A stretch of 64,000 nucleotides of DNA from Rhodococcus qingshengii (GTDB lineage Bacteria; Actinomycetota; Actinomycetes; Mycobacteriales; Mycobacteriaceae), in the NCBI RefSeq assembly GCF_021025955.1, contig NZ_JAJNCL010000003.1:372001-436000 (forward strand), read 5' to 3'. The position numbers and the translations under genes are program-made. Under the pieces are notes generated by a model. It did no database searches, was not told the origin of the DNA, and saw only the letters and a program-made list of their open reading frames with translations. Positions 24,676 through 32,642 of this stretch are shown one piece after another (position 1 is the stretch's first letter; each line of letters starts with the position of its first letter).

Positions 24676-26313
24676 CTAGTGGCTGACAGCCTTTTCGACG
24701 CCGACGCCGGTGAGGGAGCGAACTTCCATCTCTGCCTGCTTTGCCGGGTCTTCGATCTTGTTGCGTCCGATGTACGTACCGACGATGCCGAGGACGAATG
24801 CCAGCGGGATCGAGACGATACCGGGGTTCGAGAGCGGGAACCACGCGAAGTCGGAGTTCGGGAACATCGACGACGCCTTGCCCGACACTGCCGGGGAGAA
24901 GACGATCAGCGTCAAGCAGCTGATCAAACCGCCGTAGATGCTGAAGAGTGCACCGGTGGTGTTGAACTTCTTCCAGAACAGCGAGTACAGCAGGGTGGGC
25001 AGGTTCGCCGAGGCAGCCACCGCGAAGGCGAGAGCCACCAGGAAGGCGATGTTCTGCCCCATCGCCATGATGCCGAGAACGATGGAGACAAGTCCGATGA
25101 CCACGACGGTGATTCGAGAAACTCGAACCTGCTGCTCCTCGGTTGCGTTGCCGCGCTTGATGACACTGGCGTAGATGTCGTGAGCGAACGACGCCGACGC
25201 AGTGATCGCGAGGCCGGCGACGACGGCGAGGATGGTCGCGAAGGCCACCGCGGAAATGATGCCGAGGAAGATGGTGCCGCCGAGTTCGAAGGCGAGCAGC
25301 GGAGCTGCCGCGTTCTCCTTACCGGGTGCCGCCAAGATCTTGTCCGGTCCGACCATACTGGCCGCGCCGTAGCCGAGAACCAGTGTGAACAGGTAGAAGG
25401 CGCCGATCAGCGCGATCGCCCAGGTCACCGAGCGGCGAGCTTCCTTGGCAGTGGGTACCGTGTAGAAGCGCATCAGCACGTGCGGCAGGCCGGCGGTGCC
25501 GAGCACCAAAGCGATTCCGAGAGAGATGAAGTCGAGCTTCGTCATTCCGGACAGCCCGTACTTCGCACCGGGCCCGAGGATGTCGCGTCCCTGCACACCC
25601 TTGGTGGTGGAGCTGTTGACCATGTCCTGCGCATTGGCGAGCAACTGAGAGAAGTTGCCGCGCACTGCCCACAGTACGAGCACGAACATGATGCCGGCTC
25701 CGGCGACCAGCAGAACCGCCTTGACCATCTGTACGTAGGTGGTGCCCTTCATTCCGCCGACCAAGACATACACGATCATCAGCACACCGACGATCGCGAC
25801 GACGATCGACTGTCCCACTTTGCCGTCGATGTTGAGCAGCAGCGCGACAAGTCCACCGGCGCCGGCCATCTGAGCAAGGAGGTAGAAGAGGGAAACTGCC
25901 AGTGTGGACAGGGCTGCCGCCATGCGCACCGGACGCTGCTTGAGCCTGAAGCTCAGGACGTCGGCCATCGTGAATCTTCCGGTGTTCCTGAGCAATTCGG
26001 CCACCAGAAGCAGCGCAACCAACCAGGCGACAAGGAATCCGATGGAGTACAAGAAGCCGTCGTAGCCGTATACCGCGATCGCACCTGCGATACCGAGGAA
26101 CGACGCCGCCGACAGGTAGTCGCCGGCGATGGCGAAGCCGTTCTGCGGGCCGGTGAACTGTCCACCGCCGGTGTAGAAGTCGGATGCCTTCTTGGTGGTC
26201 CGGCTGGCGCGGATGACCAGCGTCATGGTCACGACGACAAACGCGAGGAAGATCGCGATGTTGAAGGCGGGGTTTCCTACGTCCGTTTCGGACGCGGCGA
26301 GTGTGGTGATCAC
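24676..26313 (-). CDS. Sodium:monocarboxylate symporter, ActP/MctC type
   Basis: 545 residues with 13 membrane helices, SSF family. Signatures: FAIAGDYLSAASFLGIAGAIA, GYDGFLYSIGFLVAWLV, GMKGTTYVQMVKAV and GTAGLPHVLMRFYTVP, all typical of acetate/pyruvate-type symporters. It begins with a GTG that overlaps the stop of the DUF485 gene by 4 bases, the usual ActP-YjcH arrangement. Imports acetate, propionate or pyruvate with Na+ or H+; the exact substrate is not readable. Probably under the LytS/LytT-type pair encoded upstream. Confidence 0.9.
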   Translation of the reverse strand: MITTLAASETDVGNPAFNIAIFLAFVVVTMTLVIRASRTTKKASDFYTGGGQFTGPQNGFAIAGDYLSAASFLGIAGAIAVYGYDGFLYSIGFLVAWLVALLLVAELLRNTGRFTMADVLSFRLKQRPVRMAAALSTLAVSLFYLLAQMAGAGGLVALLLNIDGKVGQSIVVAIVGVLMIVYVLVGGMKGTTYVQMVKAVLLVAGAGIMFVLVLWAVRGNFSQLLANAQDMVNSSTTKGVQGRDILGPGAKYGLSGMTKLDFISLGIALVLGTAGLPHVLMRFYTVPTAKEARRSVTWAIALIGAFYLFTLVLGYGAASMVGPDKILAAPGKENAAAPLLAFELGGTIFLGIISAVAFATILAVVAGLAITASASFAHDIYASVIKRGNATEEQQVRVSRITVVVIGLVSIVLGIMAMGQNIAFLVALAFAVAASANLPTLLYSLFWKKFNTTGALFSIYGGLISCLTLIVFSPAVSGKASSMFPNSDFAWFPLSNPGIVSIPLAFVLGIVGTYIGRNKIEDPAKQAEMEVRSLTGVGVEKAVSH

Positions 26314-26672
26314 TGTGCGGGACCTTCCAGTTCTTCGCGGATGGCGGCGGAGCGGGGATCGAGCTCACGGCCGGCGAACTTCACGTACCACGCGGTGATG
26401 GCGAAGGTGGTGACGAACTGCCCGAGGCCGAGGATGATGCCGAGATTGATGTTTCCGAGGACCTTGGTGGCCATGAAGTCGTGGGCGTAAGTAGCCAGGA
26501 CGACGTACACCGCATACCAGAGCAGGAAGAATGCAGTGATGGGGAAAACGAACCTACGCAGACGCGTTCGGAGTTCCTGGAATTCGGGACTCGCTTGCAT
26601 GTCTATGAATGCCTGGGCATCCGGGGTGCGTCGCTCTTGCGGCGACCCCTCACTGATTTCTGCTGTGGACAC
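26310..26672 (-). CDS. DUF485 membrane protein (YjcH-like)
   Basis: 120 residues from the GTG at 26672 with GAGGAG 7 bases upstream; the frame extends to 26735 without an RBS. Two membrane helices (FPITAFFLLWYAVYVVLATY and INLGIILGLGQFVTTFAITA) separated by HDFMATKVLGN, the DUF485 pattern. These small proteins are nearly always encoded just before ActP-type symporters and are presumed partners. The stop overlaps the symporter start. A 162-bp gap separates it from the upstream operon, so it may have its own promoter. Confidence 0.9.
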   Translation of the reverse strand: MSTAEISEGSPQERRTPDAQAFIDMQASPEFQELRTRLRRFVFPITAFFLLWYAVYVVLATYAHDFMATKVLGNINLGIILGLGQFVTTFAITAWYVKFAGRELDPRSAAIREELEGPAQ

Positions 26673-26834
26673 TGCCGGCTCCTCGCCTCGCGTGTGAAGT
26701 GAACTACGCACAGACGTTAGTGAGATCGGAGTCACATGAAGACGCTGTGGTGGCAGTCACACGCTGAGCAGTCGCGCGCTGCGCCGAACGGTCCGGCAGG
26801 CGCGACCAACGGCATGAGCCCTGGGCGATGAAAG

Positions 26835-28586
26835 TCAGGGTTGGCGGAGATCGTCTTCGCGATCGGAGCCCATTCCGAGCCGTTCGGGGGCGTGCATCCG
26901 CGTGAAGATTCGCGCAATATCTGCCGGTACTTGCTTTGCCGACGCCTTGCTCACGACGATCATCGTGAGGAACGCCAGCGGCACGCTCACCGCGGCCGGG
27001 AACGCAAAAATGGCTGCCGGCCAGCCACCGAGGACGTTCTCCGACAAACCGCCCAGAACTGCGACGGTAGCGGCGGTTCCCGCGACGAACCCGCCGACCA
27101 CCATCCCCGCCCCCGCACCGACGGCGGTGAGGCCGCGCCACCAGATGCCCAACACGAGCAGAGGGCAGAGCGTCGACGCCGCGACCGCGAACACCAACCC
27201 GACGGTTCTCGAGAGGTCGACCGACACCACCGCCAGCGACAGCACGAGCGGAACGACACCCGCCAGGAGTGCGGCAATGCGGAAATCCCGAACACGCCCG
27301 CGGAGGACATCGGTACTGACGACCCCTGCGATGCTGACGAGCAATCCGGACGACGTCGACAGGAAGGCCGCAATGGCACCGGACGCCACGAGGGCTGCCA
27401 GCAGTTGACCGCCCCACCCCGAGAACACCGACCCCGGAAGCAGCAGCACCGCGGCATCCGAGGTACCCGTGATCAGAAGTTGCGGAACATACAGGCGAGC
27501 GAAGACACCCAAGAGTGTCGGAAACAGGTAGAACACGCTGACCAGACCGACAACTGCGAGCGACGTCAGACGAGCGGCCCGACCGTCGGGATTGGTGTAG
27601 AAGCGGACGAGAACGTGAGGCAGGCCGAGCGTTCCGAGGAATGTGGCGAGCATCAGCGAGTACACCTGATACATCGGGTGCGGCCCACCGAAACCCCAAC
27701 CTGGGGTGATCCAGTCCGAGTTCTGCGCAGGCGCTCCGGCGACGACGGGGACCGCGGCTCCCGCGTCGAGGACCATGGACATGCCTTCACCGAGGGTGTG
27801 CTCCCCCGGCCCCAGGGTGACGGTACCTTCGACCGCTCGCCCGTCGACCGTGCCACCGCTGACCGTCACCGGCTCGGACACCTGGACCACGACGTCGGTG
27901 GTGATGTCCACCGTCGTTGCAGTAGTGACCGTCGGCGGCATCGAAGCGCCGACGTCGTGGTGATCTCCGAAGAAGTAGAAGGTCAGTGCCACAGCGGGAA
28001 TCGCGACGGCGGTCAGTTTGAGCCAGTACTGGAAAGCCTGAACGAAGGTGATCGAGCGCATCCCGCCGCCCACGACGTTGGCGATGACGATGACCCCGAC
28101 CGCAACACCGCCGATCCAACTGGGAACACCGAGCAGGATGTTGAGCGTCAGGCCCGCGCCTTGGAACTGTGGAATCAGATACAGGATGCACACCATCGCG
28201 ACCACGAGCATCGCGAGCTTGCGCAATCGCGGTGAGCCGAGACGGAATTCGGCAAAATCGGGGACGGTGTACGCTCCCGAACGCCGAAGCGGCGCTGCGA
28301 CGAACAGAAGCAGTGCGAGGTATCCGGCGGTGAATCCGATGGGATACCAGAGGGCGTCTGCACCGTATTTCGCGACCAGCCCGGCGACGCCGAGAAACGA
28401 AGCAGCAGAGAGATACTCGCCGGAGATGGCCGTCGCATTCCACCGCGCGCTGACGGTTCTGGACGCCACGAGAAAGTCCGAGGTGGTGCGAGCGAGCCGA
28501 ACTCCGTAAATGCCGATCGCCACCGTCGCCACAGCCGCTGCCACGATGCCGAGCACCGTCAACACCGGGATAGGTTGTCCTCCCAT
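26835..28586 (-). CDS. Second SSF symporter, acetate-permease-like
   Basis: 583 residues, SSF fold: ATAISGEYLSAASFLGVAGL, GADALWYPIGFTAGYLALLL, GGGMRSITFVQAFQYWLK and GTLGLPHVLVRFYTNPDGRA. About 75 residues of predicted extracytoplasmic beta-rich sequence (about 216-290, Thr/Val/Gly-rich, no hydrophobic helix) are inserted before TM7, absent from the other symporter in this window. Its start lies 10 bases after the small membrane gene, inside the LytS/LytT operon. Probably the signal-coupled carboxylate transporter of that system. Confidence 0.9.
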   Translation of the reverse strand: MGGQPIPVLTVLGIVAAAVATVAIGIYGVRLARTTSDFLVASRTVSARWNATAISGEYLSAASFLGVAGLVAKYGADALWYPIGFTAGYLALLLFVAAPLRRSGAYTVPDFAEFRLGSPRLRKLAMLVVAMVCILYLIPQFQGAGLTLNILLGVPSWIGGVAVGVIVIANVVGGGMRSITFVQAFQYWLKLTAVAIPAVALTFYFFGDHHDVGASMPPTVTTATTVDITTDVVVQVSEPVTVSGGTVDGRAVEGTVTLGPGEHTLGEGMSMVLDAGAAVPVVAGAPAQNSDWITPGWGFGGPHPMYQVYSLMLATFLGTLGLPHVLVRFYTNPDGRAARLTSLAVVGLVSVFYLFPTLLGVFARLYVPQLLITGTSDAAVLLLPGSVFSGWGGQLLAALVASGAIAAFLSTSSGLLVSIAGVVSTDVLRGRVRDFRIAALLAGVVPLVLSLAVVSVDLSRTVGLVFAVAASTLCPLLVLGIWWRGLTAVGAGAGMVVGGFVAGTAATVAVLGGLSENVLGGWPAAIFAFPAAVSVPLAFLTMIVVSKASAKQVPADIARIFTRMHAPERLGMGSDREDDLRQP

Positions 28587-28596
28587 AGCGCCGCGC

Positions 28597-28968
28597 TCAG
28601 TCGTCCACGATGTCGGTGAAGTCCTGCTCGTTTCGTTCCGCCCGACGCACGAACACCCAGCCGGTGATCAACAGCAAGGGATACACGGCGCCGCCCATCA
28701 CGAGCCACGGCAATCTGATTCCCAGGACAGCGACGTCCGACAGCGTCGGGAACAGGTGCGTCAGAAGCGGTACTGCACAAAGGAGCCCGGCTGCGACGAC
28801 GGCAAGGCGGATCGCCAGCCCCAACTGCGCGCGAACGAGACCCCGAATCATGGCGTCACCGACTTCGGTCTGTTCCTGCACCTCCACCCGTGTCCGCACG
28901 ATCCGAGCGCCACTGCGTTGCGCCAACACCACACGCTGACGTTGAGGAGGATCGGACTGCGACGTCAT
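28597..28968 (-). CDS. Small two-helix membrane protein of symporter operon
   Basis: 123 residues from the ATG at 28968, which overlaps the stop of the response-regulator gene (ATGA). Two hydrophobic helices in the C-terminal half (LAIRLAVVAAGLLCAVPLL and LPWLVMGGAVYPLLLITGW), flanked by charged ends. Size, topology and position just before the symporter parallel the DUF485 protein of the second transporter, though the sequence is only loosely alike. Likely a symporter accessory subunit. Confidence 0.82.
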   Translation of the reverse strand: MTSQSDPPQRQRVVLAQRSGARIVRTRVEVQEQTEVGDAMIRGLVRAQLGLAIRLAVVAAGLLCAVPLLTHLFPTLSDVAVLGIRLPWLVMGGAVYPLLLITGWVFVRRAERNEQDFTDIVDD

Positions 28969-29795
28969 CGCGACAACCAACTCTGCTTAGGCGCACGAAC
29001 CAGACGATCCTTGAGTTCACGGGTGTGTCTGCGGCTGACCGGAAGCTCGACGGGAGGCTTGTCGCCGTGCGGGCGCAGACACACCACCAATCCACTGCCC
29101 ACCGTGCGGATACCGGTGACCAGCGCCAGAGACACCAAATAGGAGCGGTGAACGCGCAGGAAGCCGGCGTCCGCCCAGCGTGATTCGAGCGTCGAGATCG
29201 GGATGCGTACCAGGTGCGACTTCCCTGCAGTGTGCAAACGCGCGTAGTCCCCGTCGGCTTCCACCCACTCCACCGAGGACCGCTGAACGAGCGTCGTGAC
29301 ACCGCCCAGTTCCACCGGGATCACCTCGTCGGTGGACGCAGCTTCGGGCTTGCTCTCGCTCTTGGTGCGCCCGGCCAACCCCACGATCCGTTGAACAGCC
29401 TGAGCGAGACGCTCCTCCCGGAGCGGTTTGAGTAGGTAGTCGACGGCACCGAGATCGAATGCCGCAACCGCTCGATCGTCGTGCGCTGTCACGAACACCA
29501 CGGGCGGCGGCGTGGCGAAGTTGGAGAGAATGCCGGCCAGTTCGAGACCGTCGAGTCCGGGCATGTTGATGTCGAGAAACACCGCGTCGATGCTTCCACC
29601 GCGCAGGATCCTCAACGCGGTCGTCGCATCCGATGCAGTGTGAACGTGCGCGACCGAGCCCTCTGCACGAAGCAAGAACGCCAGCTCGTCGAGGGCTGGT
29701 TTCTCGTCGTCGACGGCGAGGACGGTCAGCTGGGCATCAGTGTCAGTCTCGTTCACAACAGGTCCATGTTCCCACGACGGTTTCAGCCTGATCAT
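28965..29795 (-). CDS. LytTR-family response regulator
   Basis: 276 residues. Receiver domain with DD at 29-30, phospho-acceptor Asp75 in VFLDINMPGLDG and a KPL motif; LytTR DNA-binding domain from about 165 to 270 (VEWVEADGDYARLHTAGKSH, FLRVHRSYLVSL, ELPVSRRHTRELKDRL). It lies 12 bases after the kinase gene and overlaps the next gene, so it is the kinase's partner. A GTG at 29756 is an alternative start; neither has a good RBS. Likely activates the symporter genes in response to an external carboxylate. Confidence 0.92.
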   Translation of the reverse strand: MIRLKPSWEHGPVVNETDTDAQLTVLAVDDEKPALDELAFLLRAEGSVAHVHTASDATTALRILRGGSIDAVFLDINMPGLDGLELAGILSNFATPPPVVFVTAHDDRAVAAFDLGAVDYLLKPLREERLAQAVQRIVGLAGRTKSESKPEAASTDEVIPVELGGVTTLVQRSSVEWVEADGDYARLHTAGKSHLVRIPISTLESRWADAGFLRVHRSYLVSLALVTGIRTVGSGLVVCLRPHGDKPPVELPVSRRHTRELKDRLVRAPKQSWLSR

Positions 29796-29807
29796 CGAAG
29801 GCGAGAA

Positions 29808-31025
29808 TCAGACGTGAATCCCCTGCTTGAACTTGGGAACACGCATACTGACCTTCGTTCCCGCGCCCGGCGCCGTCTCCACCACCAGCCCGTAGTCGTT
29901 TCCGAACGCGGCGCGAAGCCTGTCGTCGACGTTGGCCAAGCCGACGTGAGCGGCTTCCCGCGCGCTGGGTCGTCCTGATCCCGACTCGATGGCGTCGAGC
30001 GAACCGGAACGCAGTAGTTCGGGATCCATCCCCACACCGTCGTCCTCGACGCTGATGATGCAGTCCGGTCCCTCGTCCGCGGCCACGATGGTGACAGTGC
30101 CGCCCTCCGGCTTACTCGAAATGCCGTGACGAACCGCGTTCTCGACCAGCGGCTGGAGAGCCAGGAAGGGAAGGACCACGTTGAGCACTTCGGGTGCAAC
30201 CTGAAGGCGGACGTTCAGCGCCTCCCCGAATCGCGCGCGTTCGAGAGTCAGATACCGATCAATGTTGCGTAGCTCGTCGGCGAGCAGGGTGAACTCGCCC
30301 GCTGATCGAAACGAGTACCGGGTGAAGTCCGCGAACTCGAGAATCAGTTCCCTGGCACGCGCCGGGTCGGTCCGCACGAACGACGCGACGGTGTTGAGCG
30401 CGTTGTAGATGAAGTGGGGACTGATCTGCGCGCGCAGAGCCCGCACTTCCGCTCGATCCAACAGGGCCCGGGACGCGTCGAGGTCGGCGAGTTCGATCTG
30501 ACTGCAGGCGTACCGAGCGACCTCGGTGACCGCTCCGAGCATTCCCGGCCACGGATCTTCGCTGGTGACGATTCCCATCACCCCGACTACGCCGATGTCC
30601 TCGATCAACAGGGGCTGAGCGATCAGCGCTCGCACGCTGTGATCGCTCGATCCGCGCACCAGGTCTGCGTGGGTGACGAGCACCCGGCGCTCGCCTTCGA
30701 TCGCGCGAATGGCGGCGTCGTGGAACTGATCGGCCAACGCTTCGTGACGACCGTCCCACGCCAGCAGATTTCCCGACGCGTCAGCCAGGCCCAAGCCGGC
30801 GCCGCCGGTCAGCTCGCGCAGGTGAGGCGCCGCCTCCGCCGCCGAATTCTTGTCGAGTCCGCGCCGAAGTGGCCGCGCAGCAAGCGAAGCCGTGTGGAGC
30901 GCCGCGTGGACGGCACGCTCGGTGGGGGTAGTCACCTCACGTCTGGTGCGCATCCACACCGCGGTCAGCGCCCCGGCCACTGCGAGAATCAGCACGCTCA
31001 GAAGCGCGACCACGGCCGGGCTCAA
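29808..31025 (-). CDS. LytS/YehU-type sensor histidine kinase
   Basis: 405 residues from a TTG at 31025 whose TTGA overlaps the stop of the MmcQ gene; the open frame continues upstream but antisense-like inside that gene. One N-terminal helix (SPAVVALLSVLILAVAGALT), a GAF-like sensor (about 60-190), the His_kinase motif ISPHFIYNALNTV with His204, then NAVRHGISSKPEGGTV, DDGVGMDP and an HVGLANVDDRL ATPase segment. Unlike true LytS it has a single membrane helix. Pyruvate or acetate sensing is inferred from the linked symporters. Confidence 0.9.
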   Translation of the reverse strand: MSPAVVALLSVLILAVAGALTAVWMRTRREVTTPTERAVHAALHTASLAARPLRRGLDKNSAAEAAPHLRELTGGAGLGLADASGNLLAWDGRHEALADQFHDAAIRAIEGERRVLVTHADLVRGSSDHSVRALIAQPLLIEDIGVVGVMGIVTSEDPWPGMLGAVTEVARYACSQIELADLDASRALLDRAEVRALRAQISPHFIYNALNTVASFVRTDPARARELILEFADFTRYSFRSAGEFTLLADELRNIDRYLTLERARFGEALNVRLQVAPEVLNVVLPFLALQPLVENAVRHGISSKPEGGTVTIVAADEGPDCIISVEDDGVGMDPELLRSGSLDAIESGSGRPSAREAAHVGLANVDDRLRAAFGNDYGLVVETAPGAGTKVSMRVPKFKQGIHV

Positions 31026-31408
31026 CGCGAATCCTCGTCCAGTTTCCGGGTCAGAGTTTTCGGAGCCACCGTGCGGTACGCATCTTCGACGACGTCGGCG
31101 ACGTCGTTCCAAAATTTCTCGTCCTCGGTTTCGTCGGCGCTCGGCACGTCGAGGTACACGCCGATCCATCCGCGGCCACCCACGTACGGCGGGACGAAGA
31201 ACCTCGACGGATCGCGGCTGACCCAATCTGCCTGCGCCCCAGATGGTGCCGCGGCCCAGATCGCGAGACGATCGTCGTGGTGGTGATCTGCCACGGTGAC
31301 GAACTGCGGCGCCTTGCGCACGAACCACGACGCTTCACCGTGGCTGACTCGCTCGGTTGCCTCCGGCAATGCCAGTGCAAGAGCGCGGATTCGCTCCAAC
31401 GGCGTCAT
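31022..31408 (-). CDS. MmcQ/YjbR-family DNA-binding-fold protein
   Basis: 128 residues from the ATG at 31408, 4 bases after the lipase stop. YjbR fold pattern: RIRALALALPEATERVSHGE, SWFVRKAPQFVTVADHHHDD, PYVGGRGWIGVYLD and WNDVADVVEDAYRTVAPK. The family resembles CyaY-like or double-wing DNA-binding proteins, and its function is not settled. It is translationally coupled to the sensor kinase start, so it belongs to this operon, but its role there is unknown. Confidence 0.88.
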   Translation of the reverse strand: MTPLERIRALALALPEATERVSHGEASWFVRKAPQFVTVADHHHDDRLAIWAAAPSGAQADWVSRDPSRFFVPPYVGGRGWIGVYLDVPSADETEDEKFWNDVADVVEDAYRTVAPKTLTRKLDEDSR

Positions 31409-31412
31409 CGAT

Positions 31413-32627
31413 TCACGACCCGCAGGTATTCGGCGCCGGCACACCTGCAAATCGATCCTTGACCCACGCAACAGCTCCCGGCACGGCGGCGCCGTCCGCG
31501 TGACCCTCGCCCGGCCGCGCCTGGAACTCGATGACGTCACCCTCGGCGCAGGCGCGTTCGACTGCCGCCTCGGTCCATTCCGGACGGATGAGGTTGTCAT
31601 TGGTACCGACGACGACGTACATGGGGCCGCTCGCCCGTTGACGTGGGAGAGCAACGTCGCTGAGCCACGCGTGAATTCGATCCGCGTCCTCGGCGGTAGC
31701 GGGCCGGGTATCGGCCGGAGTGACCTTTCCGACAAGACCCAACTTCTCTGTCGCGCGAGAGGTCAGGCACGAGGTGAGCAGTTCGTAGTTCTGCTCGAAT
31801 GCGCCACGCACGTAGTCGGTTCGTTCGAGTTCGGGATGGGTGAGGGAGAGTCCTTCGAGCACGTACGGGAGCAGCAGCTGCTGTGGGAGAGACAGATTGA
31901 CCTCGGAATCACTCGAGATGATCGGTGAGATGTCCGCTGCCGGGGACAGGTTTGCCGCACCCACGAATTCGAGGCCGTCGCCGTAGGTGTCGGCTTCCTC
32001 GGCTGCTGCCCAGGAGGCCTGCCCGCCTTGGGAAAGCCCCAGAGTTGCCCACCGAGTCGAGGTGTCCGGGACTACGTTGCGCGCCGCTCGAACCGCGTCG
32101 ATGACGTTGAACGCCGCGGTGTCGGGTTGCAGGTAAGGATGCGGATCCGGAGTGCCGAGGCCCTCGAAGTCGGAGACAGCGACAACGTATCCCGAGTCGA
32201 GGAACGGCGCGACCAGACCGATCGTGCCGAAGAGAGTCGGCGACGTCGACGGCGCACAGTCGTCCGAAATACCCGTCGTGCCATGGCCGATGGAGACGAT
32301 CGGCCAGCCACCCTCCGGCGGCGTTCCAGCCGGCGTGAACACCGTTCCCGATACCTGAGTCTCCCGGCCGTCGATGCCGGAGGTGGAGCCGTACAGGATC
32401 TTGACCGCACGCGCTCCGGACGCCGCCACTTCCGCTGTGCTGGTGAAAGGTTGACTGTCGAACACGACGCCGCGTTGAGCACTGCTCTCGACCGGCGGGG
32501 TGGTGGTCTCGGTGTCGGTGACAGATATGTCAGGCGACGTATCCGATCCACAGGCGACGCTCACGAGAAGTGCGCTCGCCACCAGCAATCCCCAGCCTGC
32601 GCGAACTCTCGAACTCCGAACCGTCAT
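31413..32627 (-). CDS. Secreted LIP-family lipase, lipoprotein-like
   Basis: 404 residues. N-terminal signal with a lipobox-like SVAC (Cys26), then a Thr/Ser-rich linker and an alpha/beta-hydrolase of the secretory lipase family. The nucleophile Ser199 is in GLSQGG, an SIGHGTTG oxyanion segment precedes it, and a C-terminal GEGHADG supplies the likely His. Releases fatty acids from esters outside the cell. First gene of the run leading to MmcQ, the kinase pair and the symporter; released short-chain acids could be the operon's signal, but that is only an inference. Confidence 0.88.
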   Translation of the reverse strand: MTVRSSRVRAGWGLLVASALLVSVACGSDTSPDISVTDTETTTPPVESSAQRGVVFDSQPFTSTAEVAASGARAVKILYGSTSGIDGRETQVSGTVFTPAGTPPEGGWPIVSIGHGTTGISDDCAPSTSPTLFGTIGLVAPFLDSGYVVAVSDFEGLGTPDPHPYLQPDTAAFNVIDAVRAARNVVPDTSTRWATLGLSQGGQASWAAAEEADTYGDGLEFVGAANLSPAADISPIISSDSEVNLSLPQQLLLPYVLEGLSLTHPELERTDYVRGAFEQNYELLTSCLTSRATEKLGLVGKVTPADTRPATAEDADRIHAWLSDVALPRQRASGPMYVVVGTNDNLIRPEWTEAAVERACAEGDVIEFQARPGEGHADGAAVPGAVAWVKDRFAGVPAPNTCGS

Positions 32628-32642
32628 ACGCAGTGTTCCCCT

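Noticed and set aside
24667..26490. A 607-codon open frame on the plus strand opposite the ActP-type symporter
   Set aside because: It lies wholly antisense to a clear SSF gene, is very rich in Asp/Gln/His/Arg as expected of a high-GC shadow, and has no RBS or domain.
26841..28235. A 464-codon plus-strand frame opposite the second symporter
   Set aside because: Antisense shadow of a conserved membrane protein; low-complexity, polar, no start signal.
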